DNA of 64,000 nucleotides from DATAXI01 sp963756185 (GTDB lineage: Bacteria > Verrucomicrobiota > Verrucomicrobiia > Chthoniobacterales > Chthoniobacteraceae). Positions 18,289-27,485 of the stretch are shown here, piece by piece. Made by a program: the position numbers and the translations under genes. Under the pieces are notes generated by a model. It had not been told where the DNA came from and ran no database searches. It saw only the letters and a program-made list of their open reading frames with translations. Numbering within the stretch: the stretch's first letter is position 1; each line of letters opens with the position of its first letter. The stretch covers positions 124,001-188,000 of the forward strand of contig CAVWMS010000011.1 of the NCBI GenBank assembly GCA_963756185.1. Direction: 5' to 3'.

Positions 18289-18614
18289 GGGAGAATGGGG
18301 TCAGTCAACATATCTTGACAAGACCGAGCCGGACCCCCTCTCACCTCGACGCTCGCCCGCACGCCGGCCGTCCACGGTGCGCCGGGCGCAAAAGCAAATT
18401 CCTAGCACTAGCAGTCCTAGCAGTCAGTCAGTAGCAGTAGTCAGTCAGTAATGATATCTGCAGCCTCTGTCGTCCCTTGCGGGACTTAACCGCATTGCGC
18501 GTAAACCGAGGGGCTGAAGCCCCTCGCTATTGTCTGTCGTCTCGCCCGTCCGCCATCCGCCACGGGTCCCTACCGCCTCCTCGGTCCCCTTCGGGACTCT
18601 TGAAGCGGCTACAG
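18289..18614 (+). repeat. Composite repeat: A + agtc-tract + B with 44-base insert (copy 4)
   Basis: Matches copy 2 almost exactly up to 18540 (ggggctgaagcccc in place of ggggctcaagcccc). Element B is then interrupted by 44 bases (about 18541-18584) before its last hairpin, and ends tgaagcggctacag as in copy 2. Adjacent to the 3' end of recQ. Confidence 0.85.
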
Positions 18615-18635
18615 TATTTGTGAGCATGCTGTAAA

Positions 18636-20438
18636 TCAGCAGTTATCAATTTCTTTCACCAGTTCGACAAACGCCCGGCCGAACTCGGCGAGCTTGCGGG
18701 CGCCTACTCCGGGGATGGCGCTGAATTCTTCGAGCGTTACGGGTTTGCGCGCGGCTATCTCGCGCAGGGTGACGTCAGAAAAGACGATGAAGGCGGCTAC
18801 GCCGCGCTCGTCGGCGAGTTTGCGGCGGAGTTTTCTCAGGCGTTCGAAGAGGGCCTCGTCGCATGGGATCGCGGCGGCGGCGCGGCGCGGTTCTTTGGCG
18901 GGCTTTGCGGAAACGTGGCGGGTCAGGGTGATGGGGCGGCGGGAGCGGAGGGCTTCGAGGCCATGGGGTGAAAGATCGACGGTGACGAATTTGCCAGGAT
19001 TTTGCTCGAGCAAGCCCATCCGGATCAATTCGCGGCCGTAGGCCTGCCACTCGGCGCGTTTGCCTTCGCGCCCGATGCCGTAGGCGGAAATCGCGTTGTG
19101 TCCCCATTTGCGGATGGCCTCGGAATCGCCGCCCAAGAGGACTTCGACCACGTGATTCAATCCAAAGCCAAATCCGCTCTTCTGCCGGATGCGATAGACG
19201 CATGAGAGAAGTTTCTGCGCGTGGAGAGTGCCGTCGAAGGTCTCGCGCGGGCTCAGGCAATTGTCGCAGGCCTGGCAATTGGCGGGCTCGAATTTTTCGC
19301 CGAAGTATTCGAGCATCCAGCGCCGGCGGCAGCCGGAGTTTTCGGCAAAATGCACCATTTGCCGGAGTTGCTCGCCGGCGATCTGGCGCTCATGCGGATC
19401 GGTCTTTTCCTCGATGAAGGCGATCTGCTTGGCGACATCGCCCGCGGAAAAGAGCAGGAGACACTCGGCGGGGAGGCCGTCGCGTCCGGCGCGCCCGGTC
19501 TCCTGGTAGTAACCCTCCGGATTTTTTGGAAGGTCATGGTGAATGACATAGCGGACATTCGGTTTGTTGATGCCCATGCCGAAGGCGATGGTGGCGCAGA
19601 TGACCTGGACCTCCTCGCGCAGGAAGAGGTCCTGGTTTTTTGAGCGTTGCTCCGCGGCGAGGCCAGCATGATAGGGGCGCGCGCGGATGTTATCGGCACT
19701 TAGTTTTTCCGCTAGCAATTCGGTGGACTTGCGGCTCGAGCAATAGATGATCCCGCCTTCGCCCGGGCGCGATTGAAGGAAAGTGAGTATCTGCTTGTAG
19801 GGCTTGTCCTTCGGGATAACCCGGTAAGTCAAATTCTCGCGGTTAAAGCTGCCGACGACCACCGCGGGATCACGCAGGTGGAGATGCTCGATGATATCCT
19901 GGCGGACCCGGTCGGTGGCCGTGGCGGTAAGGGCCATGATCGGAATCTTCGGGAAGCGCTCGCGCAAGCCGCCCAACTGGCGGTACTCGGGACGAAAATC
20001 GTGGCCCCACTCCGAGATGCAATGGGCCTCGTCGACCACGATGCGGCGCACGTTCCATGAGCCGGCGCGATCGAGGAACCCCGGAAGCATGAGTCGCTCG
20101 GGGGCGGCATAGAGGAGGTTGACCTTGCCATCGTAGAGCGAGCGCAGCCGCGATTTCGCCTCCGCGGAATCGAGCGTGGAATTGAGAAAGGTCGCGGAAA
20201 TGCCGGCGAGCTGAAGCGCGTCCACCTGGTCTTTCATCAGGGCAATGAGGGGAGAAACGACGATGGAAAGCCCCTCCTCGATGACCGCCGGAAGCTGGAA
20301 GCAAAGCGACTTGCCGCCGCCGGTCGGCAGAAGAGCGAAGACGTCGCGCCCCGCGAGAGCGGCCTGAATGATCTCCTCCTGCCGCGGCTTGAAGGAATCG
20401 AAGCCGAAGTGCTGTTTCAGGCCGGAAAGAAGGGACAT
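18636..20438 (-). CDS. recQ: ATP-dependent DNA helicase RecQ
   Basis: 600 aa, close to the 609 aa of E. coli RecQ. Motif I LLPTGGGKSLCFQLP, motif II DEAHCISEWGHDFRP (DEAH), motif VI QETGRAGRDG. Zinc-binding region CRRRWMLEYFGE..CQACDNC at about 372-395, winged-helix RQC next, and an HRDC domain in the last 80 residues (ALFERLRKLRRKLADE). Unwinds DNA 3'-5' in recombination and fork repair. Intact reading frame, which contrasts with the frameshifted genes further right. Confidence 0.97.
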   Translation of the reverse strand: MSLLSGLKQHFGFDSFKPRQEEIIQAALAGRDVFALLPTGGGKSLCFQLPAVIEEGLSIVVSPLIALMKDQVDALQLAGISATFLNSTLDSAEAKSRLRSLYDGKVNLLYAAPERLMLPGFLDRAGSWNVRRIVVDEAHCISEWGHDFRPEYRQLGGLRERFPKIPIMALTATATDRVRQDIIEHLHLRDPAVVVGSFNRENLTYRVIPKDKPYKQILTFLQSRPGEGGIIYCSSRKSTELLAEKLSADNIRARPYHAGLAAEQRSKNQDLFLREEVQVICATIAFGMGINKPNVRYVIHHDLPKNPEGYYQETGRAGRDGLPAECLLLFSAGDVAKQIAFIEEKTDPHERQIAGEQLRQMVHFAENSGCRRRWMLEYFGEKFEPANCQACDNCLSPRETFDGTLHAQKLLSCVYRIRQKSGFGFGLNHVVEVLLGGDSEAIRKWGHNAISAYGIGREGKRAEWQAYGRELIRMGLLEQNPGKFVTVDLSPHGLEALRSRRPITLTRHVSAKPAKEPRRAAAAIPCDEALFERLRKLRRKLADERGVAAFIVFSDVTLREIAARKPVTLEEFSAIPGVGARKLAEFGRAFVELVKEIDNC

Positions 20439-20635
20439 GGGAAGCGCCGAAAATCGGTCCGGAGAATTGATCCGTCAATCACCGGGCCTTCTCTTTTTCG
20501 CGATGGACGATTCGAGAGGCTGTTCCGAAATTCGGAGTAGGTATTTGGATTGGAAATAATTGCTCCAGAAAAACAGCAGGGTTGCGTTTTGATCTTCGAT
20601 CGCGCGGCTTTTCCAGAGTCGCCTGCTCTGATTTT

Positions 20636-20712
20636 CTTTGCGCCTTTGCGCCTTTGCGTGAGGCTAATCCCTTCGGGAAGAGGGACTCACGCAAAGGCGC
20701 AAAGACGCAAAG
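20636..20712. repeat. Long inverted repeat in recQ upstream region
   Basis: Arms of 27 bases (20636-20662 and 20686-20712, 26 of 27 paired) built of ctttgcgcc units and closed by gtgag/ctcac, with a 23-base loop containing its own cccttcggg turn. Palindromes of this ctttgcgcctttgcgtgag type are scattered in many environmental genomes. No gene within 20439-20822. Confidence 0.85.
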
Positions 20713-20822
20713 TTGTCCAGAGGGGAGAGCAAGTGCCCTATCTGCCCTTTCGGCGCGAAACCGGTTTTTCCGGCCTTTTACTCCGTAGTGCAAAATCAAT
20801 TTCGAAACACGCTCTTCGAGGC

Positions 20823-21218
20823 CTATTGCGTTCCTTGCATCCCGCTTATGATCGAGGAAATCGGCGTCATGAGGGCGTTCCATTGCACGAGGATTGCAAT
20901 CGCTATGACGATCATCATCAATCCGAAGAGATAAAAGGAGCGGGCCATGCCGCCAAAAAAGACGAGCAATACACCGGCGACCGGCAGCAGAATCCCAAAC
21001 AGGACGAACGAAGTCTGGTTGGCAATGACGAATGCCGTCATGAACGGCAGCGGCTTGTTGCCGAGCATATCGTGGAATAACCGCGCGTAACCCCCGATGC
21101 TCAGCGCGAGACGCACATTCGGAACGGAAACTGAAATAACCGTAGCCGCCGCGAAGAAACGCATCGCGCGGACAAGAGATTCGAAACGCGGAGAGGCCTC
21201 TGGTGGATCAGGGGACAT
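20823..21218 (-). CDS. Small integral membrane protein
   Basis: 131 aa with three to four hydrophobic helices (FFAAATVISVSVPNVRLALS, AFVIANQTSFVLFGILLPVA, FYLFGLMMIVIAIAILVQW). No recognised domain. Starts 18 bases after the DEAD-box helicase stop on the same strand, so probably co-transcribed with it. Could be an accessory membrane protein; no function is evident. Confidence 0.55.
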   Translation of the reverse strand: MSPDPPEASPRFESLVRAMRFFAAATVISVSVPNVRLALSIGGYARLFHDMLGNKPLPFMTAFVIANQTSFVLFGILLPVAGVLLVFFGGMARSFYLFGLMMIVIAIAILVQWNALMTPISSIISGMQGTQ

Positions 21219-21236
21219 TATCGGAGGATTTTTTTC

Positions 21237-22426
21237 CTACCGCCGCCGCCGTTTCCCCCCGGAACGCCGGATGGGGCTGCGCGGTGTGCTGTCGTGCATG
21301 GCAGTATACAGGTAATTGAAACCCTCCACTTTCATCCGCGCGATCTTCTGGCCAATGAAATGCTCGATCTTGGTCACCTCCTGGACATCTTCGCCGGTCA
21401 TGATGGTAAAGGCGTCGCCGACGTGCTGCGCGCGGCCGGTGCGTCCGATGCGGTGGACGTAATCCTCGGGATGCTGGGGCACGTCGTAATTGATGACGTG
21501 ACTGACGCCTGCGATATCGATGCCGCGGCTGGCGATGTCCGTGGCGACCATCAGCTCGTACTTGCCGCTCTTGAAACCTTCGAGCGCGTCCATGCGCTCG
21601 CGCTGGGTGCGATTGGAGTGCAGGACGGCGACGGAGTGCCTGGCCTCCTTCAATTGATGCGCGATGCGGTCGGCGCCATCCTTGGTGCGGCAAAAGATGA
21701 GGACGCTGTAGAAATCGGTCTTCTCGAGCAGCGCGAGCAGCAGGGCGAACTTTTGTTCACGCGCCACGGGAAAGAGCGCGTGGCTGACGGTCTCGGCGGG
21801 CGAGCGACGCACGCCGATCTCGATTATCTCCGGGGTTTTCAGCACCCAACCGGTGAGGTGCTCGATCTCGGGCGGCATGGTGGCGGAGAAAAGCATGGTC
21901 TGGCGCTCCTTCGGGCAGCGCTCGACGATCTTGCGGACCTGCGGCATGAAACCCATGTCGAGCATGCGGTCCATTTCATCGAGCACCAGGTGACGCAGGC
22001 CGGAGAGATCGATTTCGCGGCTCGAGAAAATCGATCAACCGCCCCGGGGTGGCCACGATCACGTCGGCCCCTTTGCGGATCATCTCGCGCTGGGCGCCGA
22101 AACCGACGCCGCCATAGACCACGCCGATGTTGAGGTCGGTGAAGCGGGCGTAATCGCGAAAGGCAGTCTCGACCTGGGCGGCGAGTTCGCGCGTTGGCTC
22201 GAGCACCAGGGCCCGGACGCCGCGTTGATGCTTGCCCAGGCGGGTCAGGAGCGGCAGGGCGAAGGCGGCGGTCTTGCCGGTGCCCGTCTGGGCGGAGCCG
22301 ATGAGATCGCCGCCCGCCGAGGATGCGGGGAATCGCGCGCAACTGGATGGGGGTGGGGTCGATGTAGCCCATCGATTGCACACCTTGAAGAACCTCCTCG
22401 GAGAGGGCGAGATCGCGAAAAGACAT
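21237..22426 (-). CDS. DEAD-box RNA helicase, RhlE-like (two frameshifts)
   Basis: About 396 aa once two +1 indels are bridged. Start MSFRDLALSEEVLQGVQSMG at 22426; the first break lies at about 22312 (an extra G in ggcgggcgg), the second near 22020-22032. Motifs: Q motif PTPIQLRAIP, motif I AQTGTGKT, Ia PTRELAAQ, II DEMD (Met in place of Ala), III SAT, VI HRIGRTGRA. Basic C-terminus GGKRRRR. RhlE-type helicases remodel rRNA and mRNA. The three open pieces are collinear with the family, so a sequence error is likelier than a pseudogene. Confidence 0.88.
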
Positions 22427-22473
22427 AGGGAGGGAGCGTATGGGGTGGAGGGGGAAGGCGCAAGGGGGGAGAA

Positions 22474-22503
22474 ATTGCGGATTTCGGATTGCGGATTGCG
22501 GAT
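22474..22503. repeat. Heptamer-like intergenic repeat, copy 3
   Basis: gcggatttcggattgcggattgcgg directly following the stop of the hydrolase gene on the minus strand, after a cgcaagggggg run. Same layout as copies at 7208 and 11332. Confidence 0.7.
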
Positions 22504-23488
22504 TTAGCCGGCGGGGCTCAGGACTTCAGATTGCTCGAGGTGGGCGAAGCACTCCTGGGCGATGCGAAAGCCGAAATGGCCCTGCTCGACGGCCAGGTAG
22601 GCGGAGCCGGGCCAGGCGCGGTGGAGGGCGGCAACGTCATCGGCGAGGACGATTTGGTCCCACAGGCCCGCGGCGAGGACCACGCGCCCGGGTCCGCAGG
22701 CGGGACGCACCTGCATGGGAAAGGTCAGGTGCTGATGGCGGCGGACCATTTCCCGGGTGATGCCGTTGCGGGCCAGCTCGGACCGGAGATGGCGCGCGAC
22801 CGGGCTTTCCCAAATGGCGTGATCGACATTGGCGACCGGCGTCTGGAGCACGGCGAACCGGAAGTCGCTCTCGACTCCCAGCAACAGCGCGCCGATCCAG
22901 CCGCCGTAGCTGGTCGCCCAGAGGCCGAATTCGCGCACCCCGCGCCCGCGCAGCCAAGCCATCAATTGCCGCGGCCTCGACGACGCCCTGGCGCAGCCCC
23001 TGCCCCGTGCGGACCAGGTCCGCCGTCACGGCCAGCTCGCCATTGTGGCAGCCGGGCGGCACGCGCGAGTAATGATAGGGCAAATGGACGAAGCAAGCGT
23101 TCCAGCCGGCGGCGTTGAAGCGGCGCGCCCATTCGCGATAGCCCTTGTCGCTGGCGGAGGCCAGCGCGTGCAGCATCAGCACCGTCGGCGCGCCCGGGAT
23201 GCGGCGTGAAGAGCAGCACGTGGGTCCGGTCATTGGCGGGGCAGCCGCTGGGGCAGGGTGTATCCCAATGCAGCACCGGGAGGCCGCTGCCGGGCTCGTC
23301 TTCCGTGCGCGCCTCGATGGCCGGCGCGGCGAAGAATTGCGCGGGGTCAGATTTTCGCATTCGTCAAAGTAAGCCTCGAGCGCGGCGCGGCTGCCGCCAT
23401 CGAGCCGGTGCCGCCGCTGGATGCGATTGACGACCATGCACATCGCGAAATCCAGCGTCCGCGCGATCTGGCGCCGGATCGGTTTCAT
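22504..23488 (-). CDS. Alpha/beta hydrolase (three frameshifts)
   Basis: About 327 aa after bridging breaks near 23350 (C run shortened), 23200 (extra G) and 22975 (extra base). Start ATG at 23488 (MKPIRRQIARTLDFAMCMVV) with AGGAGG 14 bases upstream. The core reads APTVLMLHALASASDKGY, WNACFVHLPYHYSRVP, then the nucleophile elbow ATSYGGWIGALLLG, resembling ABHD18/DUF2048-type hydrolases, and a C-terminal His in VEQGHFGF. Downstream of the acyltransferase with an overlapping start, so a role in lipid or ester turnover is possible. Confidence 0.7.
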
Positions 23489-24272
23489 CCACCGAGGCCC
23501 GCCTCCTGACGGGCGATTGGGGCAGATCATCCTCGATGAGCTGAAAATGGGCGCGCATTTCGAGCGCAAGTTTTTGAAAGGCCTCGCCGAGCCTTGCCTC
23601 GAAGGCAGCGCGTTCGGCGCGGCCGCCCGGCAACAGGGGCTCGCCGAACGCGATCCAGACGGGGATGCGCCGCCAGGGACGCCAAAGCCGGGGAAGGATG
23701 TAACAGCGGTCGCTGCCCATAATGGCGCACGGAATTACCGGAGCGCCGGTCATTTCGGCAAGCCCGGCGACGCCGGGCCGCAGCGGCGCCCCTTCGAGCG
23801 CCGAGCGGGCGCCGTCACGGATGCCGCCCTCGGGAAAGAGGCCGATGGCGTGGCCGGCGCGCAACCGCTCGAGGGAGGTGCGCACGGCCTGGCGGTCGAG
23901 GTGGACCCGGTCCACCGGGTAGGCGTCGATCGCCCGGAGCCACGCGGCCAGGAGCGGCAGCCGGAAAAGCTCGACCATCCCCATCCAGTCGATCTTGCGG
24001 CGGGCGCAGATGCCGATGAGCGGCGGATCGAAATGGCTGATGTGATTCGCGGCGAGGATCCATGCCCCTTTGCGCCGGGCGATTTCCGGGCGCAGCACAT
24101 GGATTTTCAAAAACGGCGCCACGAGGATTTTCACGGTCAGCCGCGAGACGTGGTAAAGGAAAACCCGCACGGGCGGGAGGCTAAAGGCTGCCCGAAAAGG
24201 AGGCAAGGGTTGCGCGAGAGCGGGCCGGGGGAAATCGAAAAGGCTGCTTGCGGTATTTGAAATTCGCGGCAA
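23364..24272 (-). CDS. plsC: 1-acyl-sn-glycerol-3-phosphate acyltransferase (PlsC family)
   Basis: Block I NHISHFDPP (HX4D catalytic dyad), block II around DAYPVDR, block III FPEGGIRDG and block IV VIPCAIMG are all present, so it should transfer an acyl chain to lysophosphatidate or a related lipid. The open frame runs 302 aa, but the last 40 residues overlap the hydrolase in another frame. One extra C in the CCCC run near 23525 would give an ending ARQEAGLGG with a TGA (23485-23487) that overlaps the hydrolase ATG; I favour that shorter protein of about 262 aa. Confidence 0.85.
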   Translation of the reverse strand: MPRISNTASSLFDFPRPALAQPLPPFRAAFSLPPVRVFLYHVSRLTVKILVAPFLKIHVLRPEIARRKGAWILAANHISHFDPPLIGICARRKIDWMGMVELFRLPLLAAWLRAIDAYPVDRVHLDRQAVRTSLERLRAGHAIGLFPEGGIRDGARSALEGAPLRPGVAGLAEMTGAPVIPCAIMGSDRCYILPRLWRPWRRIPVWIAFGEPLLPGGRAERAAFEARLGEAFQKLALEMRAHFQLIEDDLPQSPVRRRASVDETDPAPDRADAGFRDVHGRQSHPAAAPARWRQPRRARGLL

Positions 24273-24307
24273 CCGTTGGGCGCACGAGGAGTTAACCCCG
24301 TAGAGTC

Positions 24308-24706
24308 ATGAATTCGCCGTTGATGGAGTTTTTCAGGAAAGCGCTCAAGCGCGAGCCGGCGCTGCATCCCATCGACAGGAGCATGGCGAAGCAATGGGTC
24401 AAGAAGCGCCTTGTGGTCATCTATCCCGAGCTGCGCAACGACCCGAAGGCGCTCGAGGCGGCGTACCGCACGCTCTCGCTCGAGCCGCGCCTGGGCACCG
24501 AGGAGGGGAGCACAGGGGACGTACTTCGAGATGACGTTGCCAGGTTAGGCGCCGCGTTCGATCCCCATTGGAGAAAACACGCCGGAATCCGGGTGGGCTA
24601 CGTCCCTGTGTCCAGGCGGTTCATCAAGGAATACGGCCTCTTTGTCCCAAAGCGTTGGCGAGCATGGTTCGGCGTACGTATTTTCTCTTTGAAGGAGAGA
24701 ATGTAA
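24308..24706 (+). CDS. Conserved small hypothetical protein
   Basis: Reads MNSPLMEFFRKALKREPALH..., basic and helical in the first 75 residues (KQWVKKRLVVIYPELRNDP, LEAAYRTLSLEPRLG). After residue 75 the sequence loses character. In the next frame TYFEMTLPG followed by a stop at 24546 fits the first part better; one extra G in gaggaggggagcacagggg would explain it. The natural gene may therefore end near 24548. Divergent from plsC. Function unknown. Confidence 0.55.
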   Translation: MNSPLMEFFRKALKREPALHPIDRSMAKQWVKKRLVVIYPELRNDPKALEAAYRTLSLEPRLGTEEGSTGDVLRDDVARLGAAFDPHWRKHAGIRVGYVPVSRRFIKEYGLFVPKRWRAWFGVRIFSLKERM

Positions 24707-24892
24707 ATGCCAACCAACCATGCTGAGAATCGGGCCGCCCAGGTGCGTCCCAAACGTTCCCGGTACCGGATCATCAACCACCAGGAGGCGGGCGTCTTCG
24801 AGTCGATGACCGGCGCAACCCTGTGGGCCCTCAAGAATTTGAACGACTGGGACTGGCGCATTGAGCCGGTCGCGGGGTCGATCCCGATGTAA
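24707..24892 (+). CDS. Small hypothetical protein
   Basis: 61 aa, ATG at 24707 preceded by a strong ribosome-binding site (gaaggagag, about 8 bases upstream). Sequence MPTNHAENRAAQVRPKRSRY... with a central AGVFESMTGATLWALKNLND. No domain recognised. The good ribosome-binding site argues it is translated. Confidence 0.5.
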   Translation: MPTNHAENRAAQVRPKRSRYRIINHQEAGVFESMTGATLWALKNLNDWDWRIEPVAGSIPM

Positions 24893-25027
24893 GAAAGCCC
24901 GATCCGAGGAACCCAATAACCCTAGGCATTTATCAACAATTGCTGCAAAGTATTCCCTAGGAATGCCAGCGGCGCCCGAACATGCACCGAGTGACCATCC
25001 GCCTGACCCGGAGCCCGCTCACCCCCG

Positions 25028-26161
25028 ATGAAAACGTGGAGCGCAACGAGGAAACATCCTTGGTACCGCCTGTCGCCCCTGGCGAGAGCCTGGATCCTCA
25101 GTTTCGCATGCTGGGGGATCGTGGCGTGCTCGCTGGGGATCGAAGCCGTCTCGAGGACCCAAAACCTGTGGCTCAGCGCGATCCGGCCGGGAATAGCCGA
25201 TTGGCTGCCCTGGGCGCTGCTGAGCCCATTGATCTTTCTGCTTGTAAAGCGCCTGCCCATCGACCGTCAGAGATGGCGGCTGGCCCTGCCCGTCCACATC
25301 CTGTGCGGAATAGCAACGGTGCTGCTGCTCCAGCAGTGGAGAGAACTGGTGGACAGCGGACTCGGAGAAAGTCCCCCAAGCTTCCTGAGTCCTCTGCTGG
25401 GAAGGATGCCTCCGGCAGGGCATGGTGGGCAGGCGCTGGAGCCGGCATTTTCGGGATCGGAGGGGGCCTTTGACATGCTGCGGATGGCAACTGTCCAGTT
25501 GCCGATCTACCTCATGCTCGTCAGCGGCGCGCACACGTTGATCTTCTACCGCAGAACGCAGGAACGGGAATCGAGCCTCGCGATCGCGCGGAGCGAGGCT
25601 CAAAAAATGCAATTGCAGCCGCACTTTCTCTTCAACACGCTGAACATGATCGCCGAGCTGGTACACGAGGAGCCGGACAAGGCGGACGCGATGCTGATCG
25701 CGCTGAGCGGCCTGCTGCGGCTGACGATGGAAACCGCGGGCGAGCAGGAATTGCCGCTTCGGCGTGAACTCGAGTTCATCGAGCGCTATCTTACGATCAT
25801 GCACGCGCGCTTCGAGGAGCGGCTGAAGTTCCAGCTCGGCATCGACCCGGCCACCAATGCGGCCATGGTGCCGACTTTCCTGCTGCAGCCGCTGGTGGAA
25901 AACGCCATCGAGCACGGGCTGGGCCCGCGCATGGCCGGCGGCATCATCTCGATCCGGGCCCGGCGCGTGGGCGACCTGCTGCACCTCTGCGTGGCCGACA
26001 ACGGCATGGGGCTCAATGGGAAGAAACTTGGAATCGAGGGCATCGGCCTGGGCAATACGCGCAACCGCCTGCGGGAATTGTATGGCGACGCGGCGCAGCT
26101 TGACGTGCAGGATGCGAGCGGATTGATCGTTGAAATACGAATCCCTTTTCACCTGGCATGA
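25028..26161 (+). CDS. LytS/AlgZ-type sensor histidine kinase
   Basis: 377 aa. N-terminal TM region (LARAWILSFACWGIVACSLG and two or three further helices to about 170) without a 5TM-LYT signature I can be sure of. His_kinase domain: LQPHFLFNTLNMIAELV with the His, then an ATPase domain with LVENAIEHGL, DNGMGL and GIGLGNTRNRL. It phosphorylates the LytTR regulator whose ATG overlaps its stop (ATGA). Such pairs often control cell-wall, autolysis or secreted-protein genes. Confidence 0.92.
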   Translation: MKTWSATRKHPWYRLSPLARAWILSFACWGIVACSLGIEAVSRTQNLWLSAIRPGIADWLPWALLSPLIFLLVKRLPIDRQRWRLALPVHILCGIATVLLLQQWRELVDSGLGESPPSFLSPLLGRMPPAGHGGQALEPAFSGSEGAFDMLRMATVQLPIYLMLVSGAHTLIFYRRTQERESSLAIARSEAQKMQLQPHFLFNTLNMIAELVHEEPDKADAMLIALSGLLRLTMETAGEQELPLRRELEFIERYLTIMHARFEERLKFQLGIDPATNAAMVPTFLLQPLVENAIEHGLGPRMAGGIISIRARRVGDLLHLCVADNGMGLNGKKLGIEGIGLGNTRNRLRELYGDAAQLDVQDASGLIVEIRIPFHLA

Positions 26162-26908
26162 AACTCCGCGTAATCATAGTCGATGACGAGCGCATGGCGC
26201 GCTCGCGCCTGCGCCGGATGCTGGAAAAGGACCCGGAGCGTCGAGGTGGTGGCCGAATGCGAGAACGGCCCGGCGGCCGTCAGCGCGGTGCGGGCGGAGT
26301 CGCCCGACCTGATGCTGCTGGACATCCAGATGCCGGAGATGGACGGCTTCGAGGTGCTCGATGCGCTGGGCCCGGAGCGCACGCCGGAAGTGGTGTTCGT
26401 CACCGCGTACGACGAATACGCAATTCGCGCATTCGACGAGCATGCGCTCGATTACCTGATGAAGCCGGTTTCGCCCGAGCGCTTCTCGAAGATGCTGGCG
26501 CGCGTGCGGGAGCGCCGGACGCACTCGCATCGCGGCCAGGAATCGCTCTTCGAGATGCTGGCCCAGCACAAGGCCGAGGCGCGCACGCGCCTGATGGTGC
26601 GCAGCGGCGAGCGCACCACCTTCGTCTCACCCGAGGAAATCGATTGGGTCGAGGCGGCGGGCAATTATGCGATCTTGCATTTGGGCAAGAGGACGCATAT
26701 TTTACGAGAGACCATGAACGCCCTGGAATCACAATTGCCAGGCGACATTTTTTGCCGCGTCAGCCGTTCGGCTATCTTGAATTTGAAGCGGGTGGGCGAG
26801 CTGCAATTGCTTTCACCCGGCGAGCACGTGGCAATCCTCACCGATGGCCAGCGGATTAGCATCAGCAGGAGCCTGCGCGAAGTAGAAGAAAGGCTGAAAC
26901 ATGTATAA
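26158..26908 (+). CDS. LytTR-family response regulator (one frameshift)
   Basis: About 249 aa. Starts MKLRVIIVDDERMARSRLRR; at about 26240 the frame shifts by one and continues VEVVAECENGPAAVSAV. Receiver motifs: IVDDE, LMLLDIQMPEMDG with the phospho-Asp, VTAYDEYAIRAF, LMKPV. Residues 145-245 are a LytTR DNA-binding domain (EIDWVEAAGNYAILHL, CRVSRSAILNLKRV). Direct partner of the LytS-like kinase. The shift sits in gagcgtcgagg and is probably a read error. Confidence 0.9.
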
Positions 26909-27485
26909 GAAATATCAAAAAATCGGCGCCGCGTTCGCGGCGTGCGTCATGGTTGCCGCCGCTCCCGTGGCCAAGGCGGCGGCCAACGACGGATCCGCCG
27001 ATGCGCAGCCTGGCGCGCAAAACCAGGACCAGGTGACGGCCGACCAGGTAAACCAATACATCGACACGCATCGTCCGATGATTACCGCGCTGATCAAGAT
27101 GTTCCTCGGCTACATCCAGCAGATCGAGGCGCTGACGAATGACGGCGGGTCAGGCGGTTCTTCGTCCGGGTCGCAATTGTCCGTGGACGACATCCAGAAC
27201 CAGATCGCCTCCGGCGCCCCGCAGAATACAAGCCAGAGCCAGCAGCCGGCGGGATTGCAACCCTCGAGCGGGCTGCAACCCTCGAGCGGGGTCGAAGGGT
27301 CGGGACCGGTCGTATCGGCGCATCTAGCCGGCTATCCCGCGCTGCCCGATCTCGTTCCGCTGACTTCGGTGAGGGAGCCGACCGCCGCGCAATTGCATTA
27401 CGCCGCGCAGGTTCAGGAGGAAATGAAGGAGCGGAAGAAAGTGCTGATGTCCCAGCCGGATAACCAAAACGGCTACAATCAGTAG
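26901..27485 (+). CDS. Secreted Ser/Gln-rich protein downstream of LytS/LytTR
   Basis: 194 aa, starting inside the last codons of the LytTR gene, so translationally coupled. Signal peptide to about residue 27 (FAACVMVAAAPVAKAAA). The middle is low-complexity: GGSGGSSSGS, then a tandem GLQPSSGLQPSSG. The C-terminal half ends in a helical charged stretch (YAAQVQEEMKERKKVLM). No family recognised. Its place in the operon suggests it is either the sensed or the regulated product. Ends tail-to-tail with a 7-base overlap with the next gene. Confidence 0.6.
   Translation: MYKKYQKIGAAFAACVMVAAAPVAKAAANDGSADAQPGAQNQDQVTADQVNQYIDTHRPMITALIKMFLGYIQQIEALTNDGGSGGSSSGSQLSVDDIQNQIASGAPQNTSQSQQPAGLQPSSGLQPSSGVEGSGPVVSAHLAGYPALPDLVPLTSVREPTAAQLHYAAQVQEEMKERKKVLMSQPDNQNGYNQ

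Noticed and set aside
17189..18614. CRISPR array
   Set aside because: Repeats are about 120 bases, few, irregularly spaced and separated by other repeats, with no cas genes.
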